A stretch of 64,000 nt of DNA from Ramazzottius varieornatus. Lineage: Eukaryota > Tardigrada > Eutardigrada > Parachela > Ramazzottiidae. A program made the translations under genes and the position numbers. The notes beneath the pieces are model-generated. The model saw nothing but the letters and a program-made list of their open reading frames with translations. It was not told the origin of the DNA and did no database searches. Positions within the stretch are counted from its first letter, which is position 1; every line of letters begins with the position of its first letter. Of the stretch, positions 13,601 through 23,989 are shown piece by piece. The stretch covers positions 9,182,464 through 9,246,463 of the forward strand of contig BDGG01000001.1 in the NCBI GenBank assembly GCA_001949185.1, in the 5' to 3' direction.

Positions 13601-16262
13601 CCAAAGAGCGTCTCAGCTGTGCTGATGTTGAGGATATCACCGGCGGCGTTGGTTACGTATGTGACGGCAGAAGAGGCCGTTGCTGGCGGCCGAGATGTGC
13701 TGCTGAACGCTGCGCTACCACCACGACGTAAGGCATCCAGTACGGTTGACCATTGGTCCGATGTGCCTGCACTGCTGGGCTGCATCAGCTGACTTTCCGG
13801 ATTAGCCAGTCCTTGCTGTCCCTGTCCGTAACTTTGGAGAGGACCGACGTACCCCCAGCCCGAGGAGGGAATGGAGAGGACAGTCAAGTTAGCCCGACTT
13901 GCGGCTGCTGCTGCTGAGGAACCCTGTTGAGGTACAGGGGATGCGCTGCCGGCAAGAGTGTAACCCAAGACTTGATCCGTTCGTCGTGTTGTCACTTCCG
14001 GTGGGTAGTACGTGCCAGTTATGGTAACACCTGGTAGAATCGTTGTTCGTCCTGTAAAAGAGAAGGCGTGCCTCGCATATCAAAACCATTACAAGCATAG
14101 AAGGTATTCGGCTTTGATCAAAAGTTTACCGGTATCGGCCCGGGTATCCCCCATAGCGAAGGGCGAGAGACGAGAGCCGGCGTTACCCATAAAGGAAAAT
14201 TGTGCAGGTCGGTATCCATACAAACTAGTTTGAGGCCCATCTTGTCGACCTAGTGCAATATACAACAAAATCAAATACTGGATGATTCTTATCGGAAAAA
14301 AGACTTCTGCCTCACCTTCTTGCAGTGGCCGAGGCGGTCCCATTGTCACGCTGAGAGGGTTGATACAGTCGTCACATTGGGTAACCGGTCGGCGGTAAGC
14401 GGAAGTGTTGACGGTGGGGTCAGTTCCGTTTGCTGCTCTGATAACTCCAGAACTGAAGATGTTCGTGGCGTTATTACCGGCCTTCCAGACGGCATAACCC
14501 GGATGACTTTCCAAAGAGACGTAGGTCATGTTTGCCCTACTGGTCGGAGAAGTCAGCAAGGCTGGAAAAAGAGAAGGCAAGCGTCGTCAGCAATAATACC
14601 TCAGTCAGCAGTATGTTGGGCTGTGATAGCTACCAGAAGAGACACAACCACTTTGATCCCAATAGTAGGTTGCAAAACAGGCGCAGCTGTAACCTTTCAT
14701 GCTGTCGGTGCAGAGGGCCTTCTGGCCACAGCGGTACTGCGGCCAAGCGGCACCCAGTGCACATTCGTCGATAAACTCGGGCACTTCATCCGAGCCATCG
14801 GCACAATCCTCGCCACCGTCCAATACTCGGTCCGGTGACAAGCAAGCCGTACGATCGGCACACATGAACTTGGCAGAGGTGGGATTGCGCAAGCAACTTG
14901 GCGGCAAAGAGACGTTGGGCATGATGCGATAGGCGGTGAAGGCGTTGCCGGAAGCGTTCCAGACTTTTACCGGCGTGATAATGCTGCCATCAGCTACGGA
15001 GACGTCGCTGGCGTCGGTCAGGACAAGCGGCTGCTGCTGGACGGGAGACGAGGTGGGCAGGTAGCCGTACAAGGCGCCACTGTCCGTATATCCGTGAAAA
15101 CCTAGGGCTGTAATCACACTGCATTGTCATCACCATCACAAACCACCACTACACACAACTCTAGTAGATCATCGTCTTATCGATGGAAACAAGGAGCGTC
15201 GAGTGCCACGGCAAAACCATTAGCGCTCTTTAGACTAGCTGAACCTTTCCTGATGTTACTGTGGCTGGTAATTGATAATTGTTAGTCAGATGGAAAGGCT
15301 TGACGCTAAGTGGAGGCATCATTACCTGTATCGGGGTTCTCCCACATATCCAGTTGGTTGTTATGACTTTGGAAGGCACCACTGATGGAGTAGTCTGGTT
15401 GCTGATGGAGCGAAGTGATGTTTAGCTGATTGGCAGCTGCACTGGCCTGTGCCAGCGCGAAGGAAGCTTGTGTTGCGGCCCGCCGAGCCTCATCGGATGT
15501 GAAGACGCCCGGTGGGAACTCAATCTTGCCATGGTTAATCTTCAAGCACCACACTTGCGCCGCTTCCTTGATCATTACCGTCCCAGCCGGACAATTCATC
15601 GTTGAATTGGGCGGCGGCCAGACCTATAGTCAAATGGCATATTACTCCAACTCTTCTTACTCCTCCTCCCTCAAAGGCCCCCTCCCCTCTACGGGGCATA
15701 CCTGCAGTGTTGTCTGTGGTGTCTTGGCGCTGCTTTCTTGCCGTTGTTGGCGGACGCCACCTTCTGTGCTTGGTGTAGCTTCGAAATTGTTAAAGGGATG
15801 AAGGTTATGAAGCCGGCCCAGTATCTGATGGCTTAATGTGGCTAAATCAGGCCGACCACGTTGGAGGTTATCATTATTATCATGTTTGAGCGTGCGAATA
15901 ATGAGCGGCGCCGGTGAGGAGTGGAGGACGGCGGGGAGGTTTAGAGGAGCTGGTTGGCATGTGTCGCCGGGACCGATATAGCCCACCTTGCACTGACAGG
16001 CATAACCGCTAGGACGGTCCAGACAATCAGCAAAGCGGGAACAACGGTAGTCGCTGTAATGGACGGCGTAATCACAAATGTTAACGTGACGGACATCTTC
16101 GTCCGAACCATCGGGACAATCGGTCATGCCGTCGCGGACACTTTCCGGCCGGATACACAGGTTGCTGTTGGACAGGCAGTGGAAGGAGAAGGTGGGCGAT
16201 GAACAGTCAATCTGTGCTGCTATGGGTCGTGCCAGCCGGATACGTGACAATGGCTCCTGGAA
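7679..16262 (-). CDS. Large LDLa/EGF/SEA type I membrane protein (3' 19 exons)
   Basis: Nineteen exons read in frame to a stop at 7679: 16262-15702, 15623-15326, 15107-14634, 14561-14316, 14249-14130, 14051-13446, 13401-12466, 12385-12258, 12181-11896, 11824-11608, 11560-11508, 11440-11338, 11274-10922, 10589-9685, 9602-9393, 9312-9262, 9081-8254, 8166-7849, 7780-7679 (2264 residues). In order: an LDL-receptor class A repeat (DCPDGSDE calcium-site signature) and an EGF-like module in the first exon; a second LDLa plus EGF pair in the third; a long Ser/Thr/Ala/Pro-rich stretch; an SEA-like domain with a GSVV core near residues 1081-1218; EGF-like cysteines; one membrane span (about 1309-1335); and a ~930-residue Ser/acidic cytoplasmic tail. 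Ectodomain exons 3-6 are bounded by phase-1 introns on both sides, as expected for shuffled extracellular modules. The role is inferred as cell-surface adhesion, matrix binding or receptor. The true N-terminus lies upstream; no ortholog is named. Confidence 0.88.
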
Positions 16263-16683
16263 CTGACCTTGGCCTATCAACAGCAAAACGTACCCCCCTT
16301 CATGTGCTACTCACAAAGGTCAACTGTCAAAACTAGATTGGCAAACGAAACGGTAATCCCCCAGGTACTCGGCCTAAAGCTACGGAGACTTCTTACACAT
16401 TCACCGTCTATCTGTGTACCCACAAACTTTATCTCTTTTCAATACCGGCGAATTGGTACTATAAATATGAAAGATGGCCTGCTCCCGCGTGGTTGGAAAG
16501 GTCTCGTTTGTCGACCCTAAGCCAAATGCTGATTATACTGGGTTGGATCACATGATAAAAACAACATCAGGAACAACGTTATCAACATCAATAACGGAAT
16601 AATCGGTGATAATAAGATGGTCAGAGATAGCATCGCTAGTGGAAATACGTTCATGTTAGCGGCGTGAAAATCAGTCATTCTAC

Positions 16684-17554
16684 CTCTTCGTATTCACTTC
16701 TGGGTGAACCTGTGATTCCCGTAACCGGCCTCGTTCGCGTCATTGTTCCCGCCCGATTTGTCGACCAATTTAAGCAAGGAGGTGCGGGTTTCCCCGTTGT
16801 GTAAGAAACTGTTGCCGGCTTCCTCTGTTCAAGTTGACAAGAGCGGTAGCGTGAAATACCCTGCTGCCGACAGGGTCCAAGTGGACATGCAAGGTAGCGG
16901 TCGACCTAAGCCTGGCTATCGCTCAAGCCACCTCTTCATACTTCCACATCTAAGGAAGTGGCGACCTCAGAGAGCGCGGCTCGACCCACAACGCCGACAT
17001 CGGCATCACGGCATCCGCGACAGCCGACTGTAACGCCCTTTAAGCCCTCAACGTCCAGCTTTCAGTCGTGGCTTCCGGCGACGCTACCCTCAAGGCGCAA
17101 AACAGCCTCAGCATTACGATCATCGGTTCGGACAACGTCTCAAATACAGAGGAAACGTCACACAGCGTGTGGTGGTAATTATTCGTATTTTGTTATGGAA
17201 TCGCGTGATCGCCGCAGCAGAAGCCAAGTCTCCTCCACTGTCTCTGGATCATCGACCATCACTCCGACCATCAGAAAGAATACCAAAACAAAAACTTTGA
17301 CTGAGTTGTCCTACTGTTTGCCCAAAGCGTTATTGTGAGAGAAATTTGGAGTAGGTGTCGAGCTGACCGTAAAGGGGTTCGTTAACTCCATCAGACGTTC
17401 GCCCACCACACCACTCTCTGATCCTGAACTTTGATTTGTCAACATGATCTTCCTCTTTTGACACTGCAGCAAGCGTTGGACGCTGGCTGGGACTATTGAC
17501 CCAGTTGGTTACGTTCGTGGCATTCAAATATGTAAAGCATTCTACTGTATCAAT
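16684..17554 (-). CDS. Probable 5' exons of the LDLa/EGF/SEA gene
   Basis: Two exons upstream of 16262 fit best. 16905-16684 is 74 codons, phase 0 at both ends, Cys-rich (a CPLGPC-type cluster), and joins directly in frame to the exon at 16262. 17027-16966 (62 nt) ends phase 0 and is Cys- and Val-rich. Further upstream, 17554-17513 (14 codons, phase 0) and 17463-17315 (phase 2 end, Asn/Ser/Thr-rich with NxT/S sites) also have clean acceptors and donors, but the link between 17315 and 17027 could not be fixed because two frames compete. An alternative first exon is an ATG at about 16656 followed by a very hydrophobic stretch, but its donor phase does not match. Transcript data are needed to choose. 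Confidence 0.45.
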
Positions 17555-18632
17555 CTGCAGGTCCTAGACCGCTCTTTGCAATATTCTGTAGTAGTGGGGG
17601 AAAGCCTTATTGTAGCTGCAGCGGAAGGTACTAGAGGCCTCAATGGTTACGTGATGCGGGAGATCAAGCTTTCTATAAAAGGATCATGCAACGCTGACAA
17701 CAGCTTGAAAGGAAGGTTAACGGACGTCCTCCATGGCATAGATTGTCCCTCTTTCGTTAGCTCACGCAACGGGGCAACCCAAGAGCTATCCCTAACGTCA
17801 GCTAGCCTCCTGGCCAAGTAAGGTAAGACCGCACATTCATTGCCCTCACCATCGATTGCTATTACGACACCTGTCACTACACCACTCTGCTGACGCAGCA
17901 AGGTAAATGACTCAAGTTCTAATCTTGGGAATAACAAGAGGAAAACGCCGGCCTTCGTCCACTATCTTGTCAGACGTTCCAACTTCCGCCGACTACCGCA
18001 CTAGCCCAACCGCCGCCATGTCACATCCTAATCTTACTCATCAGACGTTGCAGATTTACCTCAAAAATTAAAGTAACTGTTATACAGTTTCACGCTCGAT
18101 CCTGGCAAAGCTCGGGGAAAAACAAGGCTTTTGGCTGATACCAAGGATTGGCATCAGTTTTCTGGCCCGTTTTTTCTTCCGTCGACTTAGCAGACTTAGC
18201 AGCGAAAGACCCCTGTTCCCTGCGTGTACAATGGTATGAGATGTTTTCGGCCTTAACTATTCGGACTTACCTAGATCGAGAAGATCCAAGAGTAGAGCGA
18301 TCCTCCAGAGAAATAGCGCTGAGAGGCGAACTTCCATTCTCGACAATAATCTCATGTCCCACTTGTCCTCTCAGCATCCATTATCGCATTTTCATGATGT
18401 AACCCTGTTCTAATCAGAGAAGTAGCGATGAGGTTTGATGCGGATGTGTGTTAGACAGATGGACAAAAGATCTTCTGACAAAACAATAATACCCCAATTG
18501 GTAAAGACCTGCAGGACGCGCTTAGTCCACACGTTTCATCTGTACAAATGTCTGCCATCCGACAGTATCGTCCGTCGTCAAAGGCGAAGGAAATGATCCA
18601 TTTGAGGGTAGGGTAGGTCAATCGACGCGTTA

Positions 18633-19500
18633 CTTAACACCAAACATGGTAATACTGTATACAGCTGCGGGGATGGATGATAGCGCCGGAGATCCTCCTG
18701 GAAAGGTATAAGCCAGGTAGTGAAAAATGGGAGTTGATTCACCAGTGCGCCAACGCGCTGTATTATGCATGATGGCTGGCGTAAAGTATATACCTACAGG
18801 AAATGGAGAGCCATTATACCGAGATGACACCAGCCTGCGGAGCTTGCTGCAACGGTGCGTCTACAGGACTTAGACGAAAGATGCAACATCCCAGAGTATC
18901 AAAGCTTTTCCCCCGATTAGCTGATGTGATACGTCATAGTCGGAATACAGCTGCTGTACGAATACACACAACGGATTACGGAACCGCGATGACGTCCTAC
19001 GGGCAAACAGACTCACCTGCGTGATGTGGGCAAGAGATGATTCATTTCTGGATCCATAAAAGGGGATAAAGACCCTTTCGATCGATCGGCGTAGTCATAC
19101 AGGTGAGTCCGCGGGATTATCGATTCCATGATCCACGCAATCCACCAAAGCATTAGTCCTGGTTTCATGCCTGAGCTGGCTTGAATGGAAGATACGGGAT
19201 CAGTCGTGACAGCCTCTGGTGCCAACAGTAACGTCCATTCGACAGACATCGCTGCCACGCTCCGGCGCACCTGTTGCTGTAACGCTTTCATCCCAGTCTC
19301 GCACATTTGCTCCGACTTATTTCCCACATCTGGTGTATCCTTGTCCGTCAATATGGTGATCCCCTCGACCGCAATCCAAACGATGCACTTACCGAACATA
19401 ACCACCGTGACAAAGCCTGAGCCACCACTCTTTCCTCCAGCATGATTCCACAGGCAAATCGCTTTCCCTACTAGCTGCTAACAACGGTATCACACTATCG
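18633..19500 (-). CDS. Unresolved exon cluster, unknown protein
   Basis: The minus strand holds several exon-like blocks with good splice signals: a Gly/Ser block followed by a GTAAGT donor near 19391; a helical block (about 19332-19190) rich in Glu, Gln, Met and Val; a block ending at a GTGAGT donor near 19015; a short exon starting near 18864 after a TGTAG acceptor; and a last block after a TTCCAG acceptor that ends with a stop near 18633. The final two join in frame (phase 1), but the frame through the middle block is uncertain. I do not recognise the protein. It may be a separate gene or alternative 5' exons of the large membrane-protein gene. Confidence 0.35.
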
Positions 19501-20145
19501 ACAAGAACATTCGCCAAGCCCAAGATTCAAGCTTTTAGTAGCCGCAAGTGTCGGCTTTGCAAGTGTTGTGATTGCGAAAAAAAGAGGAATGCGTCGGTGA
19601 TTCAGGGCAGCGAGGTCCATTTAACTATTTGCATCATACGGCCTGCAGGGTGTTGCCGCTATTTTGCAAAAGCGAGAAACCAGTGTTGGACGGGAGATTC
19701 AGCCTGCCTAATTGAGCTGGGCTGTGCTTGATCTTGGACAGCCGTTCTGTGTTGTCGATAATTCACTGTTCAAGTCACCCGTCCAACGCTGCGGGAAACG
19801 GGAGTCCATATCCGGCATACGTATCAGAAATAGGAATCGGTGGATGTTTCTCCCGATTCTTCGTGCAAACCGGATTACAAGTATGAGTATTAGCGGATTG
19901 CTGTACACTAATAACCAATTGGTGTAATTTGTACGCTTAGAAGTTAAGCATGTTTTAGCAGAAAACGCGTTTCTGTGCTAACAAGCTCCAAGAGAACCGA
20001 CCAGCAACTTTAATAATATAGGAAGCACATCTAGCAAAGTCTTGATTTTTCGTACTGTTTCAGTTGCATTAGCGTCCTGATTTCGGTACAGACTATACAG
20101 ATGTTCTAGATGATATATAGCTCGCACTTGCAGTTAAACGTATAA

Positions 20146-21363
20146 TTAGACGATGTGCTTCAACGCGTACTTTATACCTGAAAGCAAACACAGTCTCCGT
20201 TGCATTTTGTATTTATCAACAAGTATCCAGCTGTTACCTTTGGGGATTGCCAGCGTATCGACCGTATTCTGATACTCGCGAGCCAAAGCCAGTCTTTCGT
20301 TCGTCGAGGCTGTGCGCATTCGAGCAGCATAATTGCTTAGAACACGACCCAAACCTGTTGAAAAAGATTGAAAGATAAATCAGAAAGGGCTGTAGGAGCA
20401 CAAGAGATTAGGGCTTTTGCTGCCGTGATGGGAGCAGGGATCTTCTTACCTGTGTTCTCTAATCCGGCCATTTGCACTTGCGAGGCTACAAAAGAATAAA
20501 TAGAGCTTGTTTTGTTCCCTGATAGAAGAGTTGTGTAGCCAGAATATACTTGGAATGGTCCGCGCGGTATCGATAGCCCGCAGATCTGCGGGGTCGACAG
20601 TCACACCTGATCGTTGGAGAGCCAGACTGGAGCGTTGGTCAAGCATCGAAGCCCCGACCATTCGAGACAAGAAATAGACCCGAAGGAAGGCCGTCAACTG
20701 CTCCTTATTCAAGCTGGTCAAAAAGTCAGCGGCGTATCCACTCAACAAATCCAAGTTTGCGGTGGGTGGACGATAGATCGAAGACGTCATAGGTTGGCCG
20801 GGAGCTGGAAAAGATTGTATGTTACGTCTCTGCATACCCAAAGCAGGTAGCAAGTACAGAATTAACCTGCGGCTACTGCTGCTGAAGGATTCCAGACGGC
20901 TGCTGGTGCGACGGCAGGACTGGGAGTGAAGATGGAAGGCGGAGCAGGGGCTGGCTGTGCAACTGCCGGTGTTTGGATCGGTGCCGTGGCGGCTGGTAGT
21001 GCCCCGACTGGTGTCGATCCTTGTGGATTAAAAATGCTGGTGGCGACCGCGGAGGGAGCCAAGGCCGGAGATGGAGCAAATATCGACGTCGTTGCTGGTG
21101 CTGGCGCTAGCGCGGTTGCGGGGTTGTTATTAACAACAATAGGGATGAAGCCCGGTGTTCCCGGCGCCGGTGCAGGAGCTATAGCCGGCAAGAGAGAATG
21201 AACCAACCAAGTCAACCATCAATGACTACTAGAGGGTAAAGTTGAACATACCGAAAGACTGGCCATAAGATCTTGTTGTCAACTGCAGGAAAGCCACAAC
21301 CACCGCAGACATTATCAGTGGACTGCCGGAAAACGCGCTTGAGCCAACCAAGGGAAGACCCAT
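20146..21363 (-). CDS. Secreted Ala/Pro-rich protein with helical C-terminal part
   Basis: Six exons close exactly: 21363-21252, 21178-20867, 20804-20550, 20485-20450, 20354-20238, 20177-20146, giving 287 residues. All five introns are phase 1. Exon 1 encodes a hydrophobic leader (core about residues 17-30) ending before a Tyr-Gly-Gln stretch, consistent with secretion. Exon 2 is low complexity, with repeats of Ala-Pro, Ser-Ile-Phe and Pro-Ser-Pro. Exons 3-6 encode a compact, mostly helical region without cysteines. I do not recognise the family; the composition suggests an extracellular or cuticular structural protein (inference). The last exon adds only ten codons including the stop. Confidence 0.75.
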
Positions 21364-21840
21364 TTCACTTCCTAGTCAGCACCTCCCGATCTGCTCTTCA
21401 CTAAGTAGGCCTAAGTTTCCCCGGCTTGTAGAATCCCCACCAGCTGAGAGAGCTTGAACGTTTGGAAAAGCAATCCGTCAACAAGTTCTTCGCTAAGGTT
21501 GGGAAGTCAAAACAAACAAGGCTAACAAGTCGAAGCCTAGAGAACGGTGTCTTCTGCCTGTCGGAAGTTCAAGTGCACAATGTCCAACCTAAATCCTGTT
21601 GAACTAGCACCAGTGCCAAAAGTACAGCAACTTCACCCAGGGGAAGTGCCAAAATAATGAGAAAGGTCTTGAGTTCTGAAGTACTCGATATTATGCTTAA
21701 CTTAAGCGACAAAAGCGGTTCGTGACAATCGCCAAAAACTCGACAAGTATGCTATTATGCAACCTTCATCTGTCTTGTAGAGCTCTCATTAGCACCGATC
21801 CGGAACATGGGAAGTCGTCGGGAAAAGCCGATGGTGGCGG
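21364..21840. other. Intergenic, nothing recognised
   Basis: The 477 bases lie between the stop of the BAR-domain gene and the start of the Ala/Pro-rich gene. They must hold the promoter of the latter and the 3' UTR of the former. No clear TATA box, poly(A) signal or repeat was identified. Confidence 0.4.
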
Positions 21841-23498
21841 TTATACATCAGAAGAAGCCAACTGCTCCAGCATAAGATCGTACTCATCCACATGACTGTG
21901 CATCTTGCAGCGCTTCTTCCCGCAGCCACTTTTCTTTCCGCTTTGCAATGCTCCACCTGCGGTGAAAGCTCTGCGTTCTTGATTAGGAAGGTCGGTTAGC
22001 AGACTATGTCGTGTCTTACTGGGTACATAACCCAGCGACCTCGGCGATCGGCTATCCTGTGCCTTTATCGTCTTACTGGAAAAAGATTTTGGGCGATTGG
22101 GTAGCGTCATGCTCTTCTTCTGCACTTGACTGTTTTCCGCTGCGACGGACGTCCTTCTTTTCTGGACTGCCGGTGACTGTTCAGCCGAGACCGTGGAGGA
22201 AGTGTCGTCGTCATCTTCATCGTCGAGATGATCTAACTGACAGGCGGGAGCGAAGCTGGACTTGGAGACGGGCATCATCACTGCAGTGAGGGGATCCATC
22301 ACATCCGTTAGTTCGCCCTCCATGGCCTGCCCATCTTCGCCGGAGTCGGAGGGCACACATCCTCGCTTGCTGCTTTCCAGTATTAGGTTGGGGTCGGGGC
22401 CAACGGATGAAGAGCCTCTGAGAATATTCATTTGTGTACGGAAGCTGGCAATGTCTTCACCCATGTCCAACTTCTTGGCGGCGTTGTAGGCGTGGGTGTA
22501 CAGCCGAACCGCTCGCGTGTGAAAGGCTAGCTCGATTTCACAAAAGTTCATTAATAACCTATAAAGGAAGGGAAGAAAGTCAATGTAACAATCTCCGAGA
22601 AGTCTTTACCTTGAAACATGAGGTAGCGAGGTTACCTGCGGACATCTTCTAGCCTCGTCTGTTCAAATTTATCAGCTTCCCTCAGCAGTACATCATGAGC
22701 CCGTTGGGCATCCAAGGCTGCCACAGCCGCGCTATCCTTCTTATGCTGGCGAGCTTGGTCGTTAGCATCGCCCGGCGATTTGCTATTCATCCTTTGCAGC
22801 TGCTCCTGAAACTTTTGCTCCTTGTCCCTGATCTGTACGCCCTTCTGCACTTCCTCCTTGATGGTATGACACATGGTGCCGTACTTGGCGAAGCCGCCGA
22901 CCACTTTGGCCTCGATGCGCAGGACTCGAGCATGCATGTGATCCTGCACAGCGGCTAAGAAGCCGCTGTACTCGGTCAGTTGCTTCTTGGTCAGCGGCGA
23001 ATGAGCTTGCGTCTCGGAGAACTGGGCGATGCATCGTGCCAGAAGGTCACCTTGGTCTCGTAACGCTGCCAGTGTTCGGCCATATGCCGCAAACTAAAGA
23101 CCAAACCATCATATGCTTTCCAAGCTCGATGATAGCAGTTCAGTACTGTATACATCATGGTCTTCGATACTTACTCCGCTACAAAACTTGCCAAAATATA
23201 GGCTAGTGTTGCTGGTGTGTCCTTTGATGATTTTTGACTGAAATTCCAATGCTGTTGGATCGTAAGTATTCTTCCTGGGGACATCCAATGGATCAAGAGG
23301 GACGACTGGGTCGGGGTTGAGAGTCTGCTGGCTGGCCTTACCCGTGGCGGCAATAGCTTGAGTGGACTTTTTAATGGTCGAGTGCTTGCTACTGGTAGGC
23401 TGCGGCAAGGTGGAAGGTCTACTGGTGGCAGTAATGGGGCCTGTCTCCTTCTCCGTGTCCGTCGTCCCCGCAGTCGTGGCTTCCTCGGTGCTCATCAT
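21841..23498 (-). CDS. FAM92: CIBAR/FAM92-type BAR-domain protein
   Basis: Three exons (23498-23175, 23093-22636, 22558-21841) give 499 residues; an in-frame stop lies just upstream of the start codon. The first ~80 residues are a Ser/Thr/Pro-rich leader. From about residue 85 to 290 the sequence follows the FAM92/CIBAR BAR domain: an SLYFGKFCS-like start, AAYGRTLAALRD, a long charged helix containing KVVGGFAKYG and a KSP-D stretch, then a closing helix with EIELAFHTRAV. Known family members bind curved membranes and Chibby at the ciliary base. The C-terminal ~200 residues are acidic and then basic, longer than the vertebrate tail, with a Gly/Lys/Cys-rich end. Family assignment is good; ciliary function is inferred. 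Confidence 0.85.
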
Positions 23499-23989
23499 TG
23501 CTGGGCTTCAGGTAAGACAACTTGGCAAAGATGGACTTGATAAAAGCGCCTTGCACTGTGACAGTCAACGTCATTTCCCTCCAGTGCCACATGGTGACGC
23601 TCACTGCCAAACGCCTGCAAAAGGCTGGCCCCAATCGAATGGTAGCGCTACCCACCTTCCTCTATCACAATTTGTTACCACGGTCACTAGATCTGGCTCA
23701 TCGATAGACGATATAGCATGATCGCTCATTTAACCAATTTAGTAGTGCGGACTTCCGGCTGATAATTCAGCAAGAGAACCGACAACAAACTACAACAGAC
23801 GACAAAGCAAGTACCAGTAGGTCAAGAGCAGCTACACACAACATCAGCCGACGTTCCCATGACATAATTATGATACTTTGGATGTATACTACGGTGACAA
23901 ATAAAAGGATGAGGCGAAGGGAAGGAAGAAATGTCGCCGTTAGTAAGAGGGTACAAGGCGTTCAAGGAGATGGGATAAGGGCTAACTCT
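23499..23989. other. Intergenic between two minus-strand genes
   Basis: These 491 bases separate the stop of the zinc-finger gene from the start of the BAR-domain gene and must contain the promoter of the latter. No repeat or recognisable element is visible. Confidence 0.4.

Noticed and set aside
16958-17338. Ser/Thr/Pro-rich plus-strand frame
   Set aside because: The same DNA on the minus strand gives Cys-containing exons with splice sites that join the large membrane-protein gene, which is the better explanation.
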